Assembly (NCBI RefSeq): GCF_025766255.1
Contig: NW_026516889.1
Coordinates: forward strand, 1 to 35,757
Reading direction: 5' to 3'
DNA length: 35,757 nt
Source: Zychaea mexicana
Lineage: Eukaryota; Mucoromycota; Mucoromycetes; Mucorales; Lichtheimiaceae
Shown here: positions 11,966 through 24,014 of the stretch, piece by piece
How positions within the stretch are numbered: the first letter of the stretch is position 1
Layout: each line of letters opens with the position of its first letter
Notes under the pieces: generated by a model
The model's database searches: none
What the model was told of the DNA's origin: nothing
Seen by the model: the letters and a program-made list of their open reading frames with translations, nothing else
Position numbers and translations under genes: made by a program

Positions 11966-13301
11966 GGTGAATAGCTGAACGATTAGTAAGAGCGCACGGA
12001 AGAGGAGGAGGAGAAAGAGTGGGAAAAAGGAAGGGGAAGTGTATGGGGGAGGGGTAAAGAAAAAAGGCAAGGTGCACACACTGGGAAAAGTCTATTTTTT
12101 TCCCCTTTCCAAATTGATCGGCTCAGTTGTGAAACTCAGCAAAAAGACCTCATCGACGGTTGATGTTTCCTATTTGCCGTTCCAATGTGTCACTAAGTTT
12201 TAGTGTAGTTTTTTTTTTACAAAAAATGAAAAGAAAACCGAATAGATCCAGTAAACATATAAAGCAAGTGAACTATGACTTTTCACATAGTATAGGTAAA
12301 CAGTTTCCTGGAGCTGGACCTTCCCATTGCTTTCTGGCTTATAATCGAATCCATGTTTCACAAAAAAAAAAGAAAAAGCGCGAGAGGTCCTTCTACTCTT
12401 GCTCAAGTTCGAATAAAGGAGGTACATAGCATTGGCGCTGCCAATATACAATCGTCAGTCTAGGCATAAACCAAGTTTTGAAGCTTAATTTCTAAAAGTC
12501 TCCGGGATGCAAAAAGTGTAAGAATTGAACAATAGAAGAGTGAACGGTCTGGTGTCCACTATACCTGGAGTCTCTGTATTGGATAGATATAGCGGAAGAG
12601 ATTATTTCTTCCATATATCATAGCAGTGGCTATAAATACAACTTGATAATTATTAATAGTAATATGGGGTGTCGTTGTTATTGTTGTTGCTAAGCCAGAT
12701 AAGGTCCCGAGATCAAATGTTTCTTTGCCACATTCTGCAAGGTCATCTTGTTGTTATAACACTTGAAGTATTGATGAGACCGCTGCTTTCTTCACTTGGA
12801 CCATCTACAGCATTTGCATTTCAAGCGTCGTTTAAAGTATAGCTACAAGTGTCACGCTAATTTATTTTTGTTATCACAAAGAGGGAAGTTATTGTCTAAA
12901 ATGGTATCGACTGATTCGGCTAAACTCAATTGTATTTGGCGTGCTAGCCGACTATATTACATGGACTAAAGCTTTATTAGCAACCTGTACACAACAACAA
13001 AAGAGTTATTATGGTATGCTGTGAAAACAAATTAGACAAAGACTTCTATGACCTAGTGTAAATAATATCCATGCGTAGCAAGCTTCGGAGAAGATGAACC
13101 CCGTCTGTGCAGTGCAAAGCAGCGATCACGGCAGGATAACCGTCGATCTTGCACCACAATGCATCTGAGATATACAGTATGCATGTTAAAGAAAGAGGCT
13201 GCATTTACAAAAAGCAGCCTATATATAGGTTGCATCATTAATTTATCAAAGATGACAGCAAACAAGCACATACACATCAGAATGGTTGAAATAATACACT
13301 G

Positions 13302-13360
<59 letters not shown>

Positions 13361-13849
13361 TGTCATACTACGTTCTGTCAGTGCAAATATACAGTTGATT
13401 TTTTGCTTCAACCGACATACAAAGCTCCCAGAGCTGATAAAATTTGGCTTCCACTCTATACTTAAAGCAAAATAGTTCCATGTAGTATAAAAAGCTTACC
13501 ACTCTTACTTTTTCTTATTTCTGACGTAAAAGCTAGAAAGGCATGTATGAGGCAACAGTGACAGCCAATGTATCACACATATCAGTAAATTAGCTCATTA
13601 AACAACATCTGATGATGTATTATCTAGATCAACGCCATCAATGCAGTTCTTTCGTTAAACTATCGCACAAGAAACGTTCACAATAATCAAACTTTAATGA
13701 CACACTACTCTGATTCAAGGTATTAATACAGTACTGACACTCTTATATAATACATAGAGATTAGTCACACGTACAACTTGGTATGTATGTATCATACAGT
13801 AAATCAAATAAATACATTAAAATTCATTCTATGGGATCAACTCGATTCA
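11966..13849. other. Intergenic, glycosyltransferase promoter side; no supported gene
   Basis: The first 100 bp or so are the pyrimidine-rich leader of the glycosyltransferase. Beyond about 12200 the sequence is AT-rich with short random-looking frames. A compound microsatellite lies at 13302-13354. Confidence 0.5.
13302..13354. repeat. Compound (CT)n(TA)n microsatellite
   Basis: About 10 CT units run directly into about 16 TA units with no spacer. Confidence 0.9.
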
Positions 13850-14108
13850 TCACCTTTTACAATCCCATTTCCATTCATTATCATGATACAGGATACCTTC
13901 ACAGATGCTCTCGTATTGTGCGACAAATTCGTCAAACGAATTAATCTAAAGTATACAACAACGAGATGCTATTTTCGAGCTAGCGTTCGCACTTTACGTT
14001 ATTCACTTCATGAGCGGCAAACTCTTCATCATCGCTAATGCTACTGTATTTTGTACCAGTATTACAATATTTGAGCTTGTTTATGCCGCATTTGTTGTTT
14101 GAGCTCAT
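13850..14108 (-). CDS. Possible small two-exon gene, 68 aa, unknown function
   Basis: Exon 1 is 14108-13998 (ATG; M-S-S-N-N-K-C-G-I-N-K, ending D-D-E-E-F-A-A-H-E-V-N-N). Exon 2 is 13945-13850 (I-N-S-F-D-E-F-V-A-Q-Y-E-S, ending W-K-W-D-C-K-R and two tandem TGA stops). The 52-nt intron has a GTAAAG donor and a CTTTAG acceptor, and both exons meet in phase 0. Acidic composition with four cysteines. No family recognised. Neither exon is long enough to stand out alone; the support is the clean splice and the codon-like composition. It could also be an exon pair of a larger lost gene. Confidence 0.35.
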
Positions 14109-14955
14109 TGCAAGATATATACCTCTCTATATGTCCATTGAGCTCTTTCTTGCCTCATTACAAACTCGAAGATAAAAAAGGCAGTCTGAGAGCAATATTA
14201 CTGATTCATTCATGTTTCTTATTTTACCTCGACGCAGGTCCCACCTACTATTATCTAGAGCTCCTAACACAAATAGTTACACAAACTAATGATATGAGAA
14301 GCGAAGACAATCTACTTATTTACCATTACCGTAACCACGAGTTTCACTCTTTTTTCCATAGTAATCATAATGATGCCGATCTCAGGACAGCAGCAGATAT
14401 TTGATATTATAAAACTGGGTTGAGTAAAGTCATAGCCACTAAAATAGCTGTCATTCATACGCTGTTACAAATAGTAGTTTAATTCCATACTGAGTAGTCG
14501 AAAATTATAAAGATACTTATATAAAAAGGAGAAAATGAGTTATCAGACCGATCAACGTATTATACGCGGTGTAGGTATACTACTTGTCATACTTGGCCAG
14601 TACTCTCGATTGTGTTTCTTTGCCGTGGTGATGATTGTATGGCAGCACTGTCTTTTAACGAGCGTTTGTCAATTGAGAACGTAATATGTACATCATAAAC
14701 ACACGACAAATTTGTCGGCGAACCTTCAACTGCAAAAGCAAGCATCCCAGTGAGCGTGCACACTATAATTTCTAAAGGCTATTTACATAGAAAGTATTGG
14801 TACAGTAGGTGCATATAATATGAGAATAGCATAATGAATTCATAAAGATACAGTACGTACCAAAAACTTATTATTGACTACTCTTGAGTAAATCAAATTA
14901 GCTCGTTTTACTTTAAAAGCTTTTTATTTTTTGAGGGCCAATGTCGGTAAGCTTC
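14109..14955. other. AT-rich intergenic stretch
   Basis: No convincing gene. A 49-codon ORF with a hydrophobic middle (plus strand, 14535-14684, starting MSYQTDQRIIRG) is the only item of note, and it has no supporting signals. Confidence 0.45.
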
Positions 14956-15569
14956 TAGCATTCTTGTCGCTCCCTTGCGGTGCGGCGATTAGGAAAGAAA
15001 GTGCATAAGAAAAGAGGTGGTGCTTCAACTGAGAAAATACCCTTGTAGGGAGGGAACAAGTTAGGCCAGATTAAGATGTTGGGGGAGGAGAGGTTACAGA
15101 TAAAAAATAGATAAGGAAGAGAAAAGTGAAGATGTGAGAGGTAATAAAAAGAAGAGTTGTTTATAGGTGCTATGAGTGTAGTGAACAATCGAGATGCTGA
15201 TGATAAAAGTTGGTCCGGACTAGTGCTTCTTCGTGTGTTGATTCATTCGTGTCGTAGCCAGTGTCTGATTGGCTCAAGTCACGCAGCACGCGAAGTAATG
15301 CCGGCCAGGTCGTTATCCATTTGCCGCAAGACAATCCCATATCCGAAATCGATAGTTTACTCATAAGTCGTCGATGGTAACTAGCTTGTCGTTGTGATTT
15401 GCTGGTGTATACAATTGCTTGAGGAATGGTTTGAGAGATGATCAGCTGGCGTACTGCTCCCGTTTCGCACGTGGCGCTCCGCAACGACGAGTCTTACGTG
15501 GACAGTATGATAACCAATGCATTCTCCATTTGATGGGGCGACGACGGTCTCTGGGAAAAATCGGCCAGA
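14956..15569 (-). mobile_element. LINE (non-LTR retrotransposon) 3' end, 5'-truncated, copy A
   Basis: The region aligns along its length with copy B at 31537-32170. Both start, on the plus strand, with tagcattcttgtcgct(c/t)cc and share the 3' UTR and the end of the second ORF. On the minus strand, 15484-15170 encodes the C-terminus of the polyprotein, with ETGAVRQL and SCGKWITTWPALLR matching ETGALRQL and WQMEMTWPALL in copy B. Homology to copy B stops near 15569, as expected for 5' truncation. No poly-A tail is visible at the 3' end. Confidence 0.8.
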
Positions 15570-18123
15570 ACTAGCTCATTTTATACATATACTAGCTAGG
15601 GGCTGATGATCTTTATACAAGATGCCTATATACAAGTATTAAATATTATTTTGAGTGTAAGATTGACAACGTAGCTACAGTATTGCTTATGGTCGCTCAA
15701 ATAATCGGCTTTTTTTTAATATGATATCTTTACCTTTGCCATCGTTGAGTAGACATCGTATGTAGCTATCAAACACAATAGCTCAGAACCCAGCCATACA
15801 CGGGCAGATGACAGTGCCTTTTCAAAAAAGAAGGCTACTTTTGAATATACGGGGCAGATTTTGCAGTAATGGATGAAATGGCAAGTACGTATATAGAAGC
15901 AATTGATAAGATTAAGAGTAGACTACTGTGTGCTCTACTACTGTTATACATATACTTGCATCGAATTAAACGTCCCAGCCGTATATAAACTTTAACAAAG
16001 AGGACCAAACCAATTAAACTATGTGAAGCACGGAAAACGTTTACTTGGATGATCCAACTCAGGTAAAAAAACAACGAGCCTATCAAAAAGCAGTGGGGCC
16101 ACACACCAGCTATCATAACGCTGGTCTCAAAGAGTGTCCAAGTTGATATAGCGACTTCTACACAAGTTCTGATACGCCCTTAATCAGTTATGATAATACA
16201 TATTTTATCCACCGGCCCGATCAATGTATATCGCCATTTTGACAGCTAGAATAGAAAAGAGCTATAAATATTGTTGGAATAGAATATCATCTCACTTATT
16301 ATCTGACTCCTATCATCTCTACTGTAATCAAAGTTTTTTTGGAAAGGCTCGGAACTGATCTTTCTTGAAAGAAGTGGTAATTCTATAAAAAGCAGTTGTC
16401 TTTGGTGCCGTGCAGCCAATAACGTCAATAACGACGATTTTTATCCAAACCTAAAGCACGAACAAGTGGGTATCTGTATCAAAGCTATTGATTCTGGACG
16501 CATTCATGCATGGTAAGTCTTGCGAACAGTTCTCCGGCAAAAGGATTTGAGTAGTGAAAGCAGCATGGCAAGTCAAAAGGCTATTGTGACAGACCCTCGG
16601 CCTGACACAAAGTCAATCAGATGTTGTGTTACTTCCTCGGCGTGTGTGCGGGTGATGTATGATATAAAAAAAGAAACAGGATGGTCGGCTTACCCTCCGA
16701 ACAATTTTTTTATTTGGCGAGCAGAACTACGCGAGCACAGAAACAAAAAAAAAAGAAGACGAAAAGGAGTGTCAAAGTGTGATAAAGCGCGTTGTGATCG
16801 TGTTACTGTCGTCTGTCATTGTTCCCCGCTTTGTTTAGCACGGAGCTGTGGGTGGGCAAAAAACTAAGGAACTTGTCAAGCACATGAAAAAAAGGCAAAG
16901 CAAAAAATAAATAAAAAGCGGCAAAACTTTTATGAGAAGAGTGCGAAAAGAAAAAGATTGTTTTATTTTGTTTATCATTTTGTTTATTTGTGTTTAATAA
17001 AAAATAAAAAGTTCGTTTTAATTATCCCACCACATACCCGAAGGTACGTGTCCACATTCCCACTAGTACATTGCAAAAGATTTCCTATGACCGGACCACT
17101 GAATCCGGCCAATCCTCAGAATCCTCTTGACAATCGCCAGCACAAGCAATGACCCGATCATGGCACCAAACAGTGAATCTGTACTACAGATCAAAGCTGT
17201 ACCAAAACGAACTGAAGAGAAGAGAAAAAAGAAAGGCGAAATTGCTCGCTTTATATAGACGTTTTTTGACTGTCACGCTCGGGACTTCAAAAAGTTCCAC
17301 CAAGTTCCATGGATTTTCATTGGCTCTTGCGTAATAGTATGACTTTTAGCATATGGCTCAAAGGGACTATCACAAAAGGAAAGGAAAGGGGGTGTGCTTG
17401 GTGGTCATCTAAACAAATGTGTTGCGGCGGTAGTGGTACGTGTCTCTCACCATGGGCAGCTGTACCTCCGACGATGTCGCCGTTTGGTTGTGAGAGGTCC
17501 GTGCACGGCACCGTGTCAAGCGAAAACAAAGACACGAATGCGAATGAGCAAGTCGATTCACGGAAGAATAGCTTTTCTGTGAGCTGGTATACAGCATACA
17601 ATCAGCGTGCGCTGCTAGACTGAAAAGTATTCAAGTGACAAAATAGCAGTGTCCTTGCATATTTGGGATTTATGGACGACCATAGATGAACAGCAGCCTA
17701 TGCTGACAGCATACACTGTGTAGCACAATCCTATCCATTATCCTTCCTGTACCATGATATCTCGAATGGTTCCAGACTATGATATGTATATAAGCAACGG
17801 AAGCATCTTATTCAAATTGTTTGGTGATGTGACGATCTTATTGTGATGCTGGTAGTACGTGCTTTTTTTTTCCTTTGGCATCAATTTTCCCAAATGCAAC
17901 ATTAGTATATATCCAGAACATGATCCTCCCAATACCCGCTTCCATTTTCATTCCTTCATCCAACAAGTCAAACAAGTCAAACAACTTGTGTGTAGAGCAT
18001 ATTCGTGCTTGTATTCTGCAGACCACTATCTTATTATTATCTCATCTTTCGACTCCATGTGTGGTGCATAATGTCGTGCGTGTGCGGGCATAGATGCAAC
18101 ACGCTCGACCCCATAATTGCACT

Positions 18124-18131
18124 ATATAAAG
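18124..18131 (+). promoter_or_regulatory. TATA box (TATATAAA)
   Basis: A consensus TATATAAA in a C/T-rich setting, about 70 bp before the ATG of a 34-codon ORF at 18202. Confidence 0.4.
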
Positions 18132-18201
18132 GAGACCCGTTACCTTTCTCAATCAGCCGTGCTCCTCAACTGTTGTCACCCGCCAACGGTTCTCTCAAAA
18201 G

Positions 18202-18306
18202 ATGCGTGTGCAGTGGATGGATCGGTCGTTTGCAATTGACTGGCTTGCAGAAAAGCCTTTGTCTCCAGTTTCCCTTATCAATCTGATCAATACTCATTCG
18301 AGTTGA
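18202..18306 (+). CDS. Tiny ORF (34 aa) behind a TATA box, unknown
   Basis: The ORF starts MRVQWMDRSFAIDWLAEK and stops with TGA at 18304. The leader between the TATA box and the ATG is pyrimidine-rich and the ATG context (aaaagATGC) is acceptable. It could be the first exon of a longer transcript, since a GTTGAG lies at the stop, but I found no partner exon. No homology recognised. Confidence 0.2.
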   Translation: MRVQWMDRSFAIDWLAEKPLSPVSLINLINTHSS

Positions 18307-18507
18307 GCATTGAGTAAACCCTTCCTCTTGGAATCCACCGTTTTAACCTGAGCTGTTGTTCTTGTTACATCGATAGTAATAGCTGCTTTAAAAGTAATCG
18401 AAAGGAAAGCAATATGAAGAAATAAGCGCTCGACAGATTTTCCCACTGAAAAGCTCCTCTCTTGCCCAGCACAGTAGCTGGCTAACCTTACCATCACAAA
18501 CCAGCTC

Positions 18508-18672
18508 ATCCCTAGTATGTGCTACTTTTGGTAAATTATAATCCTCCATCCCGAGTGTATGCTGCCGCTGGTAAAGTACCATATTCCATCGCGAGTATGT
18601 GCTGTTGCTGCTGCTGCTGAGTTTGCCCGCTCATAATACGTATACACTGCCGCTAGTAAAGTTGACTCGTCT
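18508..18672. repeat. Degenerate 40-bp minisatellite, about four units
   Basis: Units begin atccctagtatgtgct (18508), atcccgagtgtatgct (18548), atcgcgagtatgtgct (18588) and ataatacgtatacact (18633). Spacing is 40, 40 and 45 bp. Two units share tgccgct(g/a)gtaaagt. The third has expanded a TGC/CTG run. Since 40 is not a multiple of three, it is unlikely to be a protein repeat. Confidence 0.7.
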
Positions 18673-19719
18673 TTCATTGCATTTCATTCCGGTTTATAAA
18701 GTAGCCTAATCGACTGTTTTGTGCGATAATTCGTTCTTTTTGATCGGCCTTTGTGCAATTTGAGTACGAAGTAAATTGGCCAATTCGTTGCGTCACAATG
18801 CTTCCGTTCTGTATAGTTTTCGTTTCGGGGGAAAGCTGTTGCAACGTTCAAGGCTTGACACACGCATCACCTCGCCACTGTTTAAAGAAGAAAGATTTGT
18901 GTTGCGTTCTTCCTGAATTCCTCATTCCTAGACTAACTCTGCTTCCTTGCTGATTCGCGTCGGTTACGCTTGTCATTAGTGTGGGTTTGTGCGTACGTGC
19001 TCGAAGCCTTCGTTATGTACGAAAATGAAAGGGAGACGTAGCAAATTCACCCCTTCATGCTGTTGCAGGAAAATTCACATTGAGTCGCCGCTAGTGTCTC
19101 TGACCTGATCAAGTAAACTTAGTAATGATCTTGTCTTCTGATTCTCATATTCCCCTCTTTTACATGTATTTGAATGTTCTAAACAAAAAAAAACGCCTCG
19201 TCCAAATAACTAATACACTTATATTATTATACATCTTCAAGTCTTCGTGGCTTTAATTCATTACTCATTTTAGATTTGCATACTGTACAAGCGATAATGA
19301 TTTATGCTTCTATTGATTTTATGCAATTTATCGTCCACATATACCTTAAGCTTTAAAATGGCATTTGGTTCAAAAAAAAAAAAAAACTCGACGTTTGCGG
19401 ATCTATTTGGGGGGATCTTCAATCAGTAGCTCTATTTGGGGCTTACAGAAAAGAACTGGCACACGATAAAAGATCAAAGATGGTTTTCTTCACGCTATAA
19501 TGCCAGTTTGAAGAAGCATTAGTTATGTCTGGATAACGTTTTCGGGCTATGATGATATTTATGCAGAGCATGTATCAATTATATTATTCAACTATACAAC
19601 TATAGGATTGAGTTGCTTTGTAGTATACGATGTATGTTAATAGGTATATACAGGAATGTGATAACGAACGCGTGTGCGTGTTGGGGAAGGGGAGGAGGAG
19701 GGGGAGAAAGGTTTGCAAT

Positions 19720-21049
19720 TCACGCGCCTGCAATTGCAATGCCTGCCTTGGCTCCCCCACTCAGGATCCTGCAAAAACGAGGCTTAGTATATGCAAACAT
19801 GCTTCCTAAATGCCATACTGCATTCGCACATTGTCATAAAGTATATCCCACAGTAACCCTCCTTTGGCTCAGCAAATTAAAAATTTACTTACGCAATAGC
19901 TAATCTAGCCGTAACTTGTATTTTCTCCTCAACATCAGCTATCTGAACGAGAGGCTGTTGACAGAATCCACCACTATACGCTTCTGCCGCCAGGCGAGAG
20001 CTCCATCCCGTGGCAAGTGTAACATAAGCACTGAAAGACCACCGGCTGTTGGATAGTCTTTCTGACCATTGTAACTTTCCAGTTCTGGCCTCAAGGCAGT
20101 AAAGCATTGTGTTGCATGCGATAAAAAGGTTCCAGCTATTGCCTTGTCCTCGTCCATCTAACAATATGGTCGGAAACCCGAGTCTTCCCTTTGGGCAGTT
20201 GAAGCACCACAGTTGGTCTCCCGTATCAATGTCAAATCCATAACATCGGCCCCAGCTTGTTGCACAAACAACTCGATTTGTTTTTTCATGATCGTTGTCG
20301 TCATCTTTTGTACCATGGATCTGCTTCTTGTTTTCCGTTTCTCCACTATAGTCAATATGTATGCTGCTATTATAGCCATTCGACGCGCTTTCCGCGTATG
20401 AAGATGGTCTGAGCCGTGATGATGAGGACGCGTGTGAAAAATAACCAGCGTCATCTTGTTTGTGTTGATTGTGTTGCTGATTTTCAGCTGCTGACAATAA
20501 TTCTACTTGGGATAGTTGATCAGCCCCTAACGAAAGCAACGGATCGCGTGACGGTGTGCTCAGGATCGACACTTCATTGCAAATCCAACGTCTCTGTACA
20601 TACATACAAAACCAAATCACGATAGCACAACAGTTAAAAAAAATTAAGGCTGGATCAAGAATACATTAGTGGAGACTTATTAAACAAACCTTCATTTTTT
20701 GCGTCCAAACATGTTTTCCTGTTCTCAGCTCGATACACGCAGTTTTTCCTTTTGCGCCTAATAGAACCTTATAATCTTCGGTCACGTAGATCGAAATGAT
20801 TCCTCCACTTGATCCAATAGGTGACTTGATTCGCCATAGCCGACATCCGTCTTCCTTGTGAACCGCGTATATTTTCTCGCCCCGTGCGCATACGATTATG
20901 TCGCTTGATTTGATCGATGGCTCCAAGGAAATCTCTTCTTCTTCGGGATCAACCTTCTTTTTTCTCTTGTTGCCTATCGCGAAAATGCATCGAAAGATAG
21001 AAGCAGGCTGTAGCTGCTGACTTGCCGTATAAGCTCTTTGAGTGACCAT
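19720..21049 (-). CDS. PQQ-type beta-propeller repeat protein
   Basis: Built from repeats of the quinoprotein dehydrogenase-like (PQQ) superfamily. Exons 21049-20690, 20593-19893 and 19768-19720, with GTTTGT and GTAAGT donors, TACAG and TGCAG acceptors, and a good TACTAAG branch site in the second intron, give 369 aa. Repeat strands are seen at residues 50-75 (GEKIYAVHKEDGCRLWRI), 93-116 (ELRTGKHVWTQ), 228-252 (YGFDIDTGDQLWCF) and 276-298 (CLEARTGKLQWSERL); each has the Gly...Leu/Val-Trp ending of PQQ repeats. A disordered Ser/Gln/His/acidic insert (about 140-225) splits the propeller. No catalytic cofactor residues or signal peptide were seen, so a scaffold or sensor role is as likely as an enzyme. 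The 49-nt last exon encodes an Ala/Gly-rich tail. Confidence 0.8.
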
Positions 21050-22629
21050 TGTTCGTTATATCATAAAAAGAGATATGTATGGTTTTGGATCAGTGTTTGG
21101 TATTGTACACGATGCTACAAGTAATAAATATAAAGTCGGTGAAGAAGAAAAAGGAGAAAACAAAAGAGATGCTGAGCACCTTTTTGAGGATAGAAAGTAA
21201 AAAAAAAGCCTTAATGAGGGGGACCAAGTGTCACGTATCCACAATAAACAAATGGCTCCGCAGAAGTATGCATAATAGCGCACGTGATCAAGTGGTCGTC
21301 ACACACATACATCTTGTTGGCAAAGCACACGTACTACTGGGTTTATCACTCTGAGCGAAAACTGGGCGATGAGAAAATTCAAAACTCATATTACGGTATG
21401 TGGATCATGGCATCGTCATATTGTGCCACTTGCTATCTATTTGAAGAGCCATCTTTTTGATTTCCTGGTACAGAGACAACGTGAAACACTAGATTTGGTT
21501 TTTGTGGCTGTTCGACCGGATATTCCTATTCAGGAATAGTTGGAAGGAAACCACTGTTTCTTATCTACAAAAAAACTGGTATTCCTTTGTCTACAGTTGC
21601 TGTGACGATCATCCTTCTTTTACTTTCTGTCGGTATTTAAATCGATCTACCTGCTGTTGACACTGAAGCTCACCCAAATGAAAGTTATACTAGAGTGTAC
21701 TCACGGAACTCATATCGGTATAGTCTACAAGAAGCGCCAAAGATATATGCTTTGATAACATATTGCGGGCAAGCCATGTTATTCGGGAAAGGCGGCGCTC
21801 TAAGCAGGAAAATTAAGGGTTTATGCTCAAGGCTATATTGACAAAAAAAATTTATCCGCTAAAAGCATCACTTACGACGCTTGAATAGCGGTTGCTTATA
21901 GTTGCTAATATTTCGGCAGCCCTAATATGTGAAGAGATCTTGACTTGAGTAGCAACAAGCAGGCGATTTGATCGTATATATAGGATTGAATTCAGTTTTT
22001 AAAAGGTGCTCGAATCCTTCATGATTTAGGGTACCCGCATTTCTATATCTCTCTGGTAAGCCCATCATTTTGTACTGCTTGCTTGAATAGGCCCCTCGGA
22101 GTTCAGTACCAGTCAAATAGCCGAGTGGTTGCAGGTTATCACTTTACATAAATGTAAACAGTAGCTAAAATATATACTGGCATGCGTCAACGTACGATAT
22201 ACCAATTATGATCCGCTGAGTAAGAACCCCTACTTATACGTATTTATATGTGTAGGGTAAATAACATGTATATCTTCTACACGTTGTTTCAATTATTTTC
22301 GTTGTTAATGAAGGCATCATTGGGTCGATATAGGATCGAATTGATAATACACGCGAATGGAAGCATTTGTTGTCCATTTTTCTCTTTCAGACTTAAAAAA
22401 AGTGTCTTTCGAAACGATCACCCGATGTGATGTACAACGTGTTGCCTTTTGGAGGATGATGAATGTTTGTCGTAGAGATGTAAAAGTATATGTGATAGTA
22501 AACATAAAAGGAACGTATTCTTTTTTCGTGTGTGTACGAGATATATATGGTATGGAAATTTTTGGTAGACATTTGACACGCAAATTACGTATATATTTTT
22601 AAGCATGAATATATATTGTGTCTTGTTTT
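21050..22629. other. Intergenic between PQQ-repeat gene and PAK kinase
   Basis: Contains the upstream region of the PQQ-repeat gene and the 3' side of the PAK gene. One coding-like fragment at 21922-22143 is listed separately. Otherwise nothing is recognised. Confidence 0.45.
21922..22143 (-). CDS. Coding-like fragment, possible orphan exon
   Basis: An open frame of 73 codons, starting after an in-frame TAA, includes KMMGLPERYRNAGTL and HEGFEHLLKTEFN and ends in TAG at 21922. The amino-acid usage looks genic, but there is no good ATG before the internal Met-Met and no matching upstream exon was found. It could be a remnant of a duplicated gene. No family recognised. Confidence 0.25.
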   Translation of the reverse strand, partial: SDNLQPLGYLTGTELRGAYSSKQYKMMGLPERYRNAGTLNHEGFEHLLKTEFNPIYTIKSPACCYSSQDLFTY

Positions 22630-23983
22630 TTATCCTACTCGTTGCATAGCAGCTGCACGACGAGCCGCACGAATCAAGGGCGCAAGAGAAGGAAGAGGAT
22701 CAGCACATTCAAGGAAAGGATGTGTTGCCATCTCTGCGGCAGATGGACGGAACTCTACTTCAACGGCAAGGCACTTGTCAAGGAAATCTCTAAAGACCGG
22801 TTCAATAAACTCGGGTTCTTGAAGAGCGGGTGTACCGTTGTTGGCAATTAGGTACAGCGCACGCAATGGATTTTCGTTCAAGTACGGTGGCTCGCCTTCA
22901 ATCATTTCGATCGTCAAAATACCCAAGCTCCATACGTCAACCTTTGGACCGTATTCCTTTCTTGTTACCACCTCAGGTGCCATCTGATTTAAAAAGACAT
23001 ACAATCGAATAAGTTCTCTGAAAACAACACTTTTCTATCTCCATCGTTATACTATATTTGATGTAGAAAGGTATCTACATACCCAATACGGTGTGCCCAC
23101 CATGGTAGTGCGTTTTGCTTGTGTGTCATTTAATTGCGCACAAAAGCCGAAATCGGCTAATACAAAAATAAAGTGGTTGCGTGAGTGAGCGAGAACCAAG
23201 TTACCTAATACTATCATGACACCGCTACTTACTCAGCTTGATATCACCGTTCATGCTTAATAACACATTGTCGCTCTTGATATCGCGATGGATGACTCCA
23301 TTTTCATGCAAATGACATAAGCCCGCTATTACCTCTTTACATACGGCAGCAATCTGGCCCTCGACCATCATGTTGTGCGTCACGACATCCGTAAGACTAC
23401 CGCCTTCCATGTACTCCATAATAACCCAAAGGTCACCGCGCCAGAGATACGAGTCGATAAAGTTAACAATGTTCTTATGCCGTGATTCCTTCATGACCAA
23501 AATCTCGTTGATGATCAGTTCCTTCTTTGGCTGTTGTTCCAAGTTCATTTGCTTGATGGCAACAGGAAGGTCTCGACCTTCTGCATGTGCAGTGTAGACA
23601 CCTCCGGAAGCACTAAAGAAACAGATTACTTGTGTTAAGAGAAACTTTTATGGGCCACTCTATAAGGAAATCAGCCCTTTTTCTTGTTCATACATACCCT
23701 TGACCAATCTTTGTCATATGGCGATAGATCTTGCTCGGATTATCCTCTATGCAGATAGTGCGGAGTTTGGCGACGACTTCAGCATCCTTCATTGCATTGT
23801 TCTTGCGTTCTTTCGGCCGTTGTCGCACAGTGCCTGGCGATCCGATAAGCGGGCTGTGAAGGGGAGGCGGGGATTGCTGCTGTTGCTCATTGTCAGGACG
23901 ACGTTGCTTGGTACTGAGTTTACGCTTGATATCATAATCACGAGCAGGATGAGGCGATGTTGGCTTGACAGGAGCTGGTTGCT

Positions 23984-24014
<31 letters not shown>

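Larger units (their letters stand above)
15570..19719. other. Long gene-poor region
   Basis: No gene is convincing across 4.1 kb. A GC-richer patch (17087-17625) starts with a short frame MTGPLNPANPQNPLDNRQ that stops at once, followed by overlapping frames in other phases; it may be a decayed gene or a promoter. A TATA box and tiny ORF (18124-18306) and a 40-bp minisatellite (18508-18672) are listed separately. 19000-19700 is AT-rich with nothing recognised. Confidence 0.45.

Noticed and set aside
11862..12079. 38-residue N-terminal extension of the glycosyltransferase from the upstream ATG
   Set aside because: The extension is encoded by a CT-rich leader (Phe/Leu/Pro-rich) and would disturb the standard type II anchor that starts at 11965.
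17087..17625. Possible gene starting MTGPLNPANPQNPLDNRQ
   Set aside because: Frames change at each short segment with no good donor/acceptor pairs to join them, so no model could be supported.
18798..18953. 51-aa Cys-rich ORF with two CC pairs, hydrophobin-like spacing
   Set aside because: Only seven cysteines, far too short for a hydrophobin, no clear signal peptide, and this fungal lineage is not expected to have hydrophobins.
22116..22131. tRNA-like A box (tagccgagtggttgc)
   Set aside because: No B box (GGTTCRANYCC) or cloverleaf follows within 100 bp; the match falls inside the coding-like frame on the other strand.
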